Origin: Gammaproteobacteria bacterium
GTDB taxonomy: Bacteria > Pseudomonadota > Gammaproteobacteria > SZUA-229
DNA length: 17,640 nucleotides
Direction of reading: 5' to 3'
Assembly (NCBI GenBank): GCA_029880105.1
Contig: JAOUPA010000022.1
Coordinates: 1-17,640, forward strand
Below are positions 7,495 through 16,100 of this stretch, piece after piece. Within the stretch, counting starts at the first letter, position 1. Each line of letters starts with the position of its first letter. The notes beneath the pieces were generated by a model, which worked only from the letters and a program-made list of their open reading frames with translations, was not told the DNA's origin and ran no database searches. The translations under genes were made by a program, and so were the position numbers.

Positions 7495-8808
7495 TTGGCT
7501 TTTAAGCGACACCTGAAAAGCTCGTTAACCAGTCTGGATATTTTTTCCAGACTGGTTAGTGGGCTATTTATTTACCTGTGCTTTGCATCTGACGTGGTAC
7601 TGGCGACAGAGTGGCAGGTAATACCAGGAAAAGATACTTTACAGACTGCTATCAATTCAGCACAGGAAGGTGATGAACTCATACTCAGTTCAGGCACATA
7701 TCTCGGTTCGATAGATATCAATAAAAGTATCAGGATCCTAGGGAATGGAGATAGTGTTGTTGATGGTCAGGCCATGGGCCATGTTATTACTGTCTCTGCA
7801 CCAGATGTTGTTATCAGTGGTCTGTATATACAGAACTCAGGCACTAACCTGGTCAAAGAAGACAGCGGTATTTTTGTTACCGATGCGGGAGATCGAAGCC
7901 GTATTGAATCTAATCATCTGGAAAATAACCAGATTGGTATTTATCTTAAAGGGCCAGAGTCAGCACTAATTAGCAATAATGTTATTATCGGCAGCCAGCA
8001 TCACCGTATGAATGATCGTGGCAATGGCGTATACCTGTGGAATTCAGCGGGGTCGATTGTAGAAAATAATAAAATTCGTTATGGTCGTGACGGTATTTTT
8101 GTTACCAGTAGCAACCATAATACATTTCGCAATAATCACATTAGCGATTTACGTTTTGCGGTGCACTACATGTATACCCATGACAGCGAAATTAGTAATA
8201 ATTTTTCAGTTAATAACCATGTTGGCTATGCATTAATGTTTTCTGATCGTATCATGGCTAAAAATAATCAGTCATCAGGTGATCGTGAGCGAGGACTGTT
8301 TTTTAATTTTGCCAACTATTCAATCATTGATGGTAATCGTGTAAGTGGTTCAGAAAAATGTGTATTTATCTATAATGCCAACTATAACCAGATAATGAAT
8401 AATTCTTTCGAAGAATGTAATATTGGCATTCACTTTACAGCGGGCTCTGAACGCAATGAGATTTACTCGAATGCCTTTCTCAATAACCAGTCGCAGGTGA
8501 AATACGTCGGCACGCGCTATATCGAATGGTCAAGGAATGGGCGTGGCAACTACTGGAGTGACAATACTACATTTGATATCGACAATGATGGAATTGCCGA
8601 TCAACCCTATAAGCCGAATGACCTGGTTGACCAGATTATCTGGCGACATCCACTGGCAAAGTTATTAATGAATAGCCCTGCTGTGCAAATTATTAAATGG
8701 GCTCAATCTGAATTTCCAGGGCTCCACCCCGGTGGTGTCAATGATAGCGCACCGTTGATGGAACCACCCGGCTATCCATCTGATCTTGGAGCGGCAACCA
8801 ATGGCTGA
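7495..8808 (+). CDS. nosD: NosD, periplasmic copper-site maturation protein
   Basis: NosD (437 residues) is a right-handed beta-helix protein that works with the NosFY ABC transporter to assemble the CuZ site of NosZ. A Sec signal with a basic start and hydrophobic core (LVSGLFIYLCFA) ends near VVLA, about residue 37. The rest is a run of short Asn-rich turns such as ISNNVI, VENNKIRYGRDGIF, FRNNHI and ISNNFSVNNHVGYALMF, as in CASH/PbH1 repeats. The family block YIEWSRNGRGNYWSDN is near the C-terminus. The start is TTG: an in-frame TGA lies two codons upstream, and no ATG or GTG occurs before the signal core. No Shine-Dalgarno is visible, and the first codons lie in a 13-bp hairpin, so translation may be low or coupled to nosZ. 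The 3' end overlaps nosF by eight bases. Confidence 0.95.
   Translation: MAFKRHLKSSLTSLDIFSRLVSGLFIYLCFASDVVLATEWQVIPGKDTLQTAINSAQEGDELILSSGTYLGSIDINKSIRILGNGDSVVDGQAMGHVITVSAPDVVISGLYIQNSGTNLVKEDSGIFVTDAGDRSRIESNHLENNQIGIYLKGPESALISNNVIIGSQHHRMNDRGNGVYLWNSAGSIVENNKIRYGRDGIFVTSSNHNTFRNNHISDLRFAVHYMYTHDSEISNNFSVNNHVGYALMFSDRIMAKNNQSSGDRERGLFFNFANYSIIDGNRVSGSEKCVFIYNANYNQIMNNSFEECNIGIHFTAGSERNEIYSNAFLNNQSQVKYVGTRYIEWSRNGRGNYWSDNTTFDIDNDGIADQPYKPNDLVDQIIWRHPLAKLLMNSPAVQIIKWAQSEFPGLHPGGVNDSAPLMEPPGYPSDLGAATNG
7526..7558 (+). other. Strong 13-bp hairpin at the nosZ-nosD junction, inside the start of nosD
   Basis: TAACCAGTCTGGA (7526-7538) and TCCAGACTGGTTA (7546-7558) are perfect inverted repeats around a 7-base T-rich loop (TATTTTT). 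Two G-U pairs and one C-G pair could extend the stem outwards. It begins 38 bases after the nosZ stop and covers codons 11-22 of nosD, in the signal peptide where protein constraint is loose. No T-run follows at once, so it is not a classic intrinsic terminator. It could protect the 3' end of nosZ mRNA or reduce nosD expression (inference). Confidence 0.75.
8788..8791 (+). promoter_or_regulatory. Ribosome binding site that fixes the nosF start
   Basis: GGAG lies nine bases before the ATG at 8801, inside the end of nosD. It favours that ATG over the in-frame TTG at 8786, which would add five residues and would have the GGAG within its own coding sequence. Confidence 0.65.
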
Positions 8809-9733
8809 GTCGAATACGCCAACCCTAATTTCGCTGCAATCTGTTACAAAACAGTATGGCTGTGAAACCGTCGTATCGAATGTCAGCTTAAATGTTCAGG
8901 CTGGTGAGTGTGTAGTACTGGTAGGGCATAATGGTGCCGGTAAAACCACGCTGATGAAACTCATGCTGGGCCTGACGCGACCAACTTCAGGCACGGTTGA
9001 AGTACTTGGTGGTAATCCTGCATTTAATGCCGCTGTTGCCCAACACAAAATTCTGGGTTATCTTCCTGAGAGCGTCGCCTTTTACGAAGCCATGACAGGC
9101 CGCGAGGTGCTGACATTTTATGCACGGCTGAAAAATGTACCACCGGTTACATGCGAAGAATTATTGAAGCTGGTAGGGCTTGATAATGCCGCCAGTCGAA
9201 GGGTAGGGACATATTCAAAAGGTATGCGCCAACGCCTTGGCCTGGCACAGGCGATGCTGGGCAAGCCTCAATTGCTATTTCTGGATGAGCCTACTACTGG
9301 TCTTGATCCATCATTGCGTCATCACTTCTATGAACTGATCGATAAATTACACAACCAGGGAGCAACCTCTCTGATTTCATCGCATGCCCTGAGTGAAGTA
9401 GAGGCCAGGGCGAATCGATTCATTATAATGAAGAAGGGTGTGATCGTTGCCAGTGGCTCTCTCGATGAACTATATCGACAGGCATCATTACCGATTCATT
9501 TCAATATCGCGGTTACACCGGGAGAGGCAAGTGCAGTTGCAGAGCGTCTGGGTTCGTCTGTCAGCATCGGCAAGGTAAATAACCAGAGTCTGCAATTGAC
9601 CTGCTTTAATGCTGAAAAAATGCCGCTGATTCATCGCATCTCGGAACTTGGTGAAGTCGTACAGGATATACAGATTACACCACCTCGACTGGATGAGGTT
9701 TATAACCATTTTATGAACGGTGATCGACCATGA
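8801..9733 (+). CDS. nosF: NosF, ABC transporter ATP-binding subunit
   Basis: Cytoplasmic ATPase (310 residues) of the NosDFY complex, which supports copper-site assembly in NosZ. Counting from the ATG at 8801, the motifs are Walker A GHNGAGKTT (42-50), signature YSKGMRQR (138-145, in place of LSGGQ as usual for this subgroup), Walker B LLFLDEP (158-164), D-loop GLDP and the switch histidine in ISSHAL. The roughly 90 residues after the nucleotide-binding core form the C-terminal extension seen in this subfamily. The start overlaps the end of nosD by eight bases, and the stop shares ATGA with nosY, which points to translational coupling across nosD-F-Y. The known partners are NosY in the membrane and NosD in the periplasm. 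Confidence 0.96.
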   Translation: MAESNTPTLISLQSVTKQYGCETVVSNVSLNVQAGECVVLVGHNGAGKTTLMKLMLGLTRPTSGTVEVLGGNPAFNAAVAQHKILGYLPESVAFYEAMTGREVLTFYARLKNVPPVTCEELLKLVGLDNAASRRVGTYSKGMRQRLGLAQAMLGKPQLLFLDEPTTGLDPSLRHHFYELIDKLHNQGATSLISSHALSEVEARANRFIIMKKGVIVASGSLDELYRQASLPIHFNIAVTPGEASAVAERLGSSVSIGKVNNQSLQLTCFNAEKMPLIHRISELGEVVQDIQITPPRLDEVYNHFMNGDRP

Positions 9734-10557
9734 GGATACTATGGTGTCTTGCACTCAAGGAACTTCGCGACGGTCTACGCAACCGCTGGATTGCCGCCGC
9801 TATCATCGTGCTGGGTACGCTGGCACTGGCCTTAACACTACTGGGTTCCGCCCCAACTGGTTCTATTCGTGCCAGTGCACTTGATATCAGTGTCATCAGC
9901 CTTGCCAGCCTGAGTGTATACCTGATTCCACTGATAGCCCTGATGTTATCTTTTGACGCATTGGTTGGGGAATTCGAGCGTGGCACGATGATGTTATTGC
10001 TTACCTACCCAGTATCACGCTGGCAGGTCATTATCGGTAAATTTATTGGCCATACAGTAATACTGTTTATCGCAATTCTCGCTGGCTATGGTGGCTCAAT
10101 GCTAATCGTGACTCTCGTTACCGGTGGCAGCCTTGATGGCTGGCAGGCCTATGTAATGATGATGTTTAGCTCACTGATCCTGGGTGCTATCTTTATTGCA
10201 CTCGGTTATCTGGTTAGCGTACTGGTCAAAGAAAGGGCAACGGCTGCAGGTGCAGCGATTGGTCTCTGGCTGATATTTGTCGTGTTATACGATTTATTGC
10301 TCTTCGGTGCCTTGCTAGTTGATGATAAACAGGTAATTGGTCAGCAGCTATTCTCACTATTGATGATAATCAGTCCGACTGATGCTTATAGAATCCTCAA
10401 TCTAAGCCTTTTTGAAGGTATAGGCCAGGCAGCAGGCATAGCTGGCGTTGCCAGTAAGGCAGGCATCAGTGCAGTGCTGTTGTTCAGTATTTTACTTTTG
10501 TGGGTGCTGGTGCCGCTTGCTCTTACACTAACAAAATTTCAACGCCGCGAACTCTAA
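9730..10557 (+). CDS. nosY: NosY, ABC transporter permease
   Basis: Integral membrane subunit (275 residues) of the NosDFY complex. Six hydrophobic segments are visible at about 20-39, 52-75, 106-130, 140-167, 172-197 and 245-268, the fold expected of ABC-2 type permeases. The segment FDALVGEFERGTMMLLLTYPVSRWQVIIGKF between the second and third membrane spans is the usual ABC-2 block, likely the coupling region with NosF. The start ATG overlaps the nosF stop in the sequence ATGA. Seven bases separate its stop from nosL. The transported substrate of NosDFY is not settled from sequence; a sulfur species for the copper-sulfide centre has been proposed in the field. Confidence 0.95.
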   Translation: MRILWCLALKELRDGLRNRWIAAAIIVLGTLALALTLLGSAPTGSIRASALDISVISLASLSVYLIPLIALMLSFDALVGEFERGTMMLLLTYPVSRWQVIIGKFIGHTVILFIAILAGYGGSMLIVTLVTGGSLDGWQAYVMMMFSSLILGAIFIALGYLVSVLVKERATAAGAAIGLWLIFVVLYDLLLFGALLVDDKQVIGQQLFSLLMIISPTDAYRILNLSLFEGIGQAAGIAGVASKAGISAVLLFSILLLWVLVPLALTLTKFQRREL

Positions 10558-10564
10558 TTACTAA

Positions 10565-11074
10565 ATGTCCAAAAGTATGACCATATATAAATTTATTATT
10601 CCAACACTATTCATTTTTCTGATTGCCTGTGAAAAAGCCCCGCAGGTCGAAATGCCAAAACCACAAACACTGACACGAGAGGCCAGTGGCTATTATTGTT
10701 TGATGACGGTGCTTTATCATCGAGGTCCAAAGGGCCAAATTATTCTCGACGATAAATCGGAAGCGCTCTGGTTTACCTCGGTGCGTGACACTATTGCATT
10801 TACCTTGTCGCCGGAAGAACCGCGGAATATTGCAGCTATATATGTCAATGATATGACTGATGCCAATTGGGATAACCCGGGCGAAGATAACTGGATAGAT
10901 GCCAGTAAGGCGTGGTATGTAACAGGTAGTAAGTTAATGGGCGGTATGGGTGCGCCCGAGGCTGTGCCATTTGCAACGAAGGAGAAGGCTGAATTATTTG
11001 CCAAAGAGCAGGGTGGTAATGTCTATAATTTGGCTTCAATTCCAAAAGAGTATATTCAAAATACAGCGCAATAG
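10565..11074 (+). CDS. nosL: NosL, copper-binding outer-membrane or periplasmic lipoprotein
   Basis: NosL (169 residues) is a Cu(I) chaperone that delivers copper for NosZ maturation. The signal peptide ends in a lipobox, FLIAC, with lipidated C22. The copper-binding region shows YYCLMTVLYHRGPKGQI (C45, M47, H52), close to the family pattern C-x-M followed by H-x-GPK-x-QI. Later blocks are IAAIYVNDM and GSKLMGGMGAPEAVPF, also family features. It is last in the operon. Its ATG has no clear Shine-Dalgarno, and it follows nosY by seven bases, so translation is probably coupled. A second in-frame ATG at 10577 would remove four residues only. A 13-bp hairpin begins ten bases after the stop. Confidence 0.95.
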   Translation: MSKSMTIYKFIIPTLFIFLIACEKAPQVEMPKPQTLTREASGYYCLMTVLYHRGPKGQIILDDKSEALWFTSVRDTIAFTLSPEEPRNIAAIYVNDMTDANWDNPGEDNWIDASKAWYVTGSKLMGGMGAPEAVPFATKEKAELFAKEQGGNVYNLASIPKEYIQNTAQ

Positions 11075-11083
11075 TTCAGTCTG

Positions 11084-11123
11084 CTAATGAGTTATTCGAT
11101 CATAAATAACTCATTAGTATTTC
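11084..11123 (+). terminator. Hairpin terminator after nosL
   Basis: CTAATGAGTTATT (11084-11096) and AATAACTCATTAG (11105-11117) form a perfect 13-bp stem with an 8-base loop, followed by TATTTC on the plus strand. The stem is AT-rich and the T-run short, so termination may be partial. It lies between the convergent nosL and DEAD-box genes. It is a better terminator for the plus strand than for the minus strand, where no T-run follows. Confidence 0.65.
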
Positions 11124-11165
11124 AGGCAGGTAATATCAAAATCAAAAATACTCACTGACCATAAA

Positions 11166-12980
11166 TTATGGCTTTGGTCTGTTTTTACGTACCTTCTTTT
11201 TTGCCGGCTTTTTATCTTTTGATTTTGGTTTTTTCTTTGGCTTGGGTTTGCCTTTGCCGGCACCACGGGGTTCGGATCTCTTGTATTCCTGGCCCTTTTC
11301 AAACAATGATATTTTAAGCTGCTGACCAGAGACCCAGACATTCTTTAACATGTCTAGCATTTCTTTAGGCATGCCCTCGGGTAGATCAACCAGGCTGTAG
11401 TCGTCATGAATATTGATGCGACCAATATGTTTACTGTCGATCTCGGCTTCATTGGCAATCGCACCGACAATATTACCGGGTTTGACTTCATGGTTGTGTC
11501 CAACTTCGATACGGTAACGTTCCATGCCTTCTTCTAACGGCGTGTCTTTTCTGGCGGCACGATCACGCGGTTCACCACGTGCAGGTTTCCTGTCAGACGG
11601 CCTGTCATCTCTATCCCAGTTTTCCTTTGACTTGCCCTGTGGTTTATTTTGCAGCAATAACGGTGTATCGCCCTGTAACAATTTGGCCAGTGCTGCTGCA
11701 ATTTCGATAGCTGGCACATTGTGCTCCTGCTGGTACTGTTCGATCACTTCCGGGAACAGGCCGAGTTCTTCATTCGCCAGGGTATCGGTGATACGTTGTT
11801 TGAAATTTTCAATACGTTTGTCATTGATCATTTCAGTCGAAGGCAGTTCCATTAGCGTTATTTTCTGATTGGTTGCTCTTTCAATGGCCTGCAACATGCG
11901 TTTTTCACGTGGTGCCACAAACAGGATGGCATCACCTTTGCGACCTGCGCGACCGGTACGGCCAATACGGTGGACATAAGATTCGGTGTCGTGTGGTACG
12001 TCGTAGTTAACGACATGGCTGATGCGTGGTACATCAAGACCACGAGCGGCGACATCGGTGGCAACCAGAATATCCAGTTTGCGATTTTTCAGGTTATCGA
12101 TACAGCGCTCACGCAGTTTCTGTACTACATCACCATTAATTGCAGCTGCAGCATAACCACGCGCCTCGAGTTTTTCAGCCAGCTCAACCGTGGCATTTTT
12201 AGTACGCACGAAAATAATCATGGCATCAAAATCTTCTGCTTCGAGTATACGGGTCAGGGCATCGAGTTTGTGCACACCACTAACCGGCCAGAAGCGCTGG
12301 CGAATGGCGGCAACGGTCGTTGTTTTGTTCTTGATCGTTACCTGTTCAGGGTTTTTCAGGTATTTGGTCGCAATGCGGCGAATCTGTGTCGGCATAGTTG
12401 CCGAGAACAGCGCAATCTGCCTTTTAGCGGGTATTTGTTCCAGAATCCATTCCACATCATCGATAAAGCCCATGCGCAGCATTTCATCGGCTTCATCCAG
12501 AACCAGGGCACGCAGGTTATTGAGTTTCAGTGTGCCACGGCGCATATGGTCCATAACACGGCCTGGTGTACCGACCACTACGTGGACACCACGCTCTAGC
12601 GAGCGAATCTGACCACGATAATCCTGGCCACCATAGATGGGCAGTACGTGAAAGCCTTTCATATGCTTGGAATAGGTCTGAAAGGCCTCTGCCACTTGGA
12701 TAGCCAGTTCACGTGTTGGTGCTAACACCATGATTTGCGGGTCTTTTTGTCCTAAATCAAGATTTGACAACAGGGGCAGTGCAAATGCGGCAGTCTTTCC
12801 GGTACCGGTCTGTGCCTGGCCAATAATATCTCTACCATCCAGCAATAATGGAATCGTTTCGGCCTGAATAGGAGAGGGTGTTTCGTATCCTATTTCATCC
12901 AGTGCTTTAAGCAGCGGCTTACTAAGATCTAATTGATTAAAAGTGGTGACATTATCTGTAGACATATATTCGGAACTCAT
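11166..12980 (-). CDS. deaD: DEAD-box ATP-dependent RNA helicase, CsdA/DeaD type
   Basis: ATP-dependent RNA helicase of 604 residues, likely involved in ribosome assembly and mRNA turnover, often at low temperature in this family. It has the Q motif region TFNQLDLSKPLLKAL...SPIQ, AQTGTGKT (56-63), PTREL, TPGR, DEAD (162-165), SAT (193-195) and HRIGRTGR (337-344). A spacer rich in Arg, Asp and Lys leads to a DbpA/RRM-like RNA-binding domain at about 487-562 (RYRIEVGHNHEVKPGNIVGAI). The last 40 residues are a Lys/Pro/Arg-rich basic tail. The ATG at 12980 is used; the sixth codon is also ATG, and neither has a clear ribosome binding site. It is convergent with the nos operon. The 165-base gap upstream (12981-13145) shows no promoter or terminator that I can support. 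There is no sign of a functional link to nos. Confidence 0.95.
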   Translation of the reverse strand: MSSEYMSTDNVTTFNQLDLSKPLLKALDEIGYETPSPIQAETIPLLLDGRDIIGQAQTGTGKTAAFALPLLSNLDLGQKDPQIMVLAPTRELAIQVAEAFQTYSKHMKGFHVLPIYGGQDYRGQIRSLERGVHVVVGTPGRVMDHMRRGTLKLNNLRALVLDEADEMLRMGFIDDVEWILEQIPAKRQIALFSATMPTQIRRIATKYLKNPEQVTIKNKTTTVAAIRQRFWPVSGVHKLDALTRILEAEDFDAMIIFVRTKNATVELAEKLEARGYAAAAINGDVVQKLRERCIDNLKNRKLDILVATDVAARGLDVPRISHVVNYDVPHDTESYVHRIGRTGRAGRKGDAILFVAPREKRMLQAIERATNQKITLMELPSTEMINDKRIENFKQRITDTLANEELGLFPEVIEQYQQEHNVPAIEIAAALAKLLQGDTPLLLQNKPQGKSKENWDRDDRPSDRKPARGEPRDRAARKDTPLEEGMERYRIEVGHNHEVKPGNIVGAIANEAEIDSKHIGRINIHDDYSLVDLPEGMPKEMLDMLKNVWVSGQQLKISLFEKGQEYKRSEPRGAGKGKPKPKKKPKSKDKKPAKKKVRKNRPKP

Positions 12981-13145
12981 GGGGTATTACTTAAAGGCTT
13001 AATAGAGGGTTTCTGCTGGTCATAATCGTCGTGGACTGGGGCCGAATTCAGAAGGGATCGGTATTCTAACGGTTTATTAGCAAACTTGCATGTTTATTTG
13101 TGGACCACGATATGCAGACCAGAGACAGACACTGAAGCCCGTTAG

Positions 13146-16100
13146 CTATTCTTTGTCATTGTTCTGTAGGCAGCCATCGATAATGGACAGGAAATTTGTG
13201 ATGTCGATAGGTTTGGTTATATAGTCGTGAAACCCTGCCTGTTTGCCACGGCGAATGTCTTTTTCCATTGCATTTGCTGTGACTGCAACCACTGGCACAT
13301 TGCTGAGTACTGAATTTGATTTAAGTATCTTGAGTACCTGGTAGCCATTCATTTCGGGCATATTGATATCAAGCAAAATCAGTTCTGGTTGACGGGTTAG
13401 TGCCAGTTCAATGCCTATCGTAGGGGTATGGGCTGTGAGTAGTTTAATATTTTGACGATGTCCAAGAATGTGTGAAACCAGCTTAAGGTTTGCCGGGTTA
13501 TCTTCAATATAGAGGATGGTATGTGTTCTAGTATGATGAACGTGGTGCTGAACATTAATGGCTGTGTCAGATTCTATGTGCGCATCTATAATATGCTCCT
13601 CAGAAGGGAGTTCAATCCAGAAGGTGCTACCTACACCCAATTCAGTTTGTACGCCAATTTCACCACCCATCATTTCAACGATACGCTGAGTTATCGAAAG
13701 GCCAATACCGGTACCCTCAATATTTGAGCCTTCGGCATCGAGTCGATTAAAGGGCTGGAACAATTCATCAAGTCTTTCTGGATCTATACCTAAGCCGGTA
13801 TCTTTTACAAGAATGCGAACTCGGTTACCCATCTGCATTGCATCAATAGTGACTTTGCCACCATCATGATTATATTTGATGGCGTTAGACAGCAAGTTTA
13901 TTACTGCCTGTTTTAATCGAGTATGGTCAGCACGCACTGCAATACCCTGCAGGCAGGACTCGTGTACTGCAATACCATGCTTGATTGCTAGCGGGGCGAT
14001 CAATGACATGCATTCTTCGATAACATGACATATAGCAACAGGTTCCATGGAAAGCTCAATCTGTCCGGATTCAACTTTGGCCAGATCAAGTACCTCATTA
14101 ATCAATTCAAGTAGGTGATGACCTGCAGTTAATATTTCATTGACGCTATCTTTATGTTCACTGTCCAGGTTTTCATCAAAGTTCATTAACTGGCCAAAAC
14201 CAAGAATCGCATTCATCGGCGTGCGTAATTCATGGCTCATACTCGAAAGAAACTCGGATTTTGCCCGATTTGCACGTTCTGCTTCTTCCTTGGCGCTGAT
14301 TAATTCAATTCGATTCTGATGCTCCATTTCTGTCATACGTTTTGAGTTAATCATTACACCATAAGTGGCATCGAATGGACGCAGGAATAACTGTAGTGAC
14401 TCATCATAGCCCTGCTTACGATTGGCAATACCATACATACCAACCATTTCATTACCATAAAAGATTGGGGCGCCATAGAATGAGTGCATTACAGGGTGGC
14501 CTTTAGGTAGTCCGCCTGAGCGTGGATCTGATGATGGGTTATTGCTAATGACGTGCGCACGTGTGGTCATCACATGACCGAATAAGGTATCTAAGTTATG
14601 GAATTCAAAACCTTTTGCTTTGGCATTGTCGTAAAGGTTCCTGGTTTCAGTATTCCATGCAATATTAGTAATTGCATGTGTCTTCATGTAAGGGCAGCCT
14701 TTATCATCAATCAATACTTCACCAGTAAAGCCATATTCACTGCCTGTAATTTCCAGCAATGTATCTAACATTGCATCCATGGTTTCACGGAAATCTCCCT
14801 TGCTAACAAAGTCAGTCGTTGATTTGTGCAGCATATCCAGCATTTTCTTCTGCTGTTGCATTTTCTCCTGCATCAATTTTCGCTCTGTTATATTTCTAAC
14901 AATAGCGACAAAACGTGCCATTTCACCTTTTGGTGCAATATATTGCACAGCAATCTCAACGGGAATCTCTGAGCCATTTTTATGCCTGTGAATGGTATCA
15001 AAAGTCAGGGAATCAAGTTCGCCTTTAATTAGTGGGCTAATCATCTCTCGAAAACTTTTCTCGTCGAAATCAGGCTTAATGTCGATTGGTGTCATACTGA
15101 GTAGCTCGGTCTCACTATAACCAAACTGGTTGACAGCACCCTGATTGGCATAAAAGAACCTGAGATTCTCCGGTTCAAACATGAAGACACAGTCTTTGGT
15201 CATGTCCAGGGTTGTTTTTAGTCTGTCCAAATCTATGCGGGCTAATTTTTGCTCTGTGATGTCGCTATGAATACCTATCATGCGAACAGGATTTCCATCG
15301 TTATCACGTTTGACTACTTCTCCGCGACACAGTATCCACTTGTAGCTTTGATCCTTACAGCGCAGGCGTAGTTCAACGTGGTAATTGTGTGTTTTATTAC
15401 TTAAATAATCCTGTAGATTTTGCTGAATTCGTTCCAGGTCATCAGGATGGACACTCTCAATCCATGTATTTGCATGGTGGGGAAGCTCGAATTCGGTATA
15501 ACCAAGCATATCCATATATAGCCGAGAAAATTTCATCTCGTTCGTGATCATGTTCCAGTCCCAAATGCCATCACCGACCCCTTCGACAGCAAACGCAAAA
15601 CGTTCCTGGCTTTCCTTGAATGATATCTCTACCTGTTTACGTGCGGAAATATCCTGTACGATGGACCAGATAAGAGGTTCTCCATGTTTATCGTGCATGA
15701 TACTGCCATTCAATAGCACTGGTACACGATGCCCGTCTTTATGGAAATATTCTTTTTCATAAGGGCCGTATCGACCGGTTTTTTTAAGACTAATTAACTG
15801 TTGTTCTTCCTGAGGGGCATATTCTTCTGGGGTTAATTGCCAGTATGTCAGGTTACGACATTCTTCTTCTGTGTAACCAATGATGTCCAGGAAGGACTGG
15901 TTAGACTCAATGAATGAGCCATCCATTTTATTAAGCGCTATACCAACGGGGGAGTGTTCGTAGAAACGCCTCAGTTTTTCTTCACTTTCAGCTAATGCAG
16001 CTTCGGCTTTTTTTCTCTCATCAATATCGCGTACTACGCCGATCATCTGAACAGGTATATTGTTTTTATCTCGTGTTACTGCACCTCTTTCATGCAACCA

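Noticed and set aside
8786..8800. TTG start adding five residues to NosF
   Set aside because: The GGAG at 8788-8791 fits the ATG at 8801 with nine-base spacing, and the longer start has no ribosome binding site of its own.
11970..12599. Long open frame of about 209 codons on the plus strand inside the DEAD-box gene
   Set aside because: It lies wholly antisense to a well-conserved helicase, has no recognisable domain or ribosome binding site, and reads as a codon-bias shadow.
12981..13145. Promoter or terminator in the gap between the helicase and the hybrid kinase
   Set aside because: TAGAAT and a short CTAA/TTAG pairing are visible on the minus strand, but no -35 at proper spacing or hairpin with a T-run could be supported.
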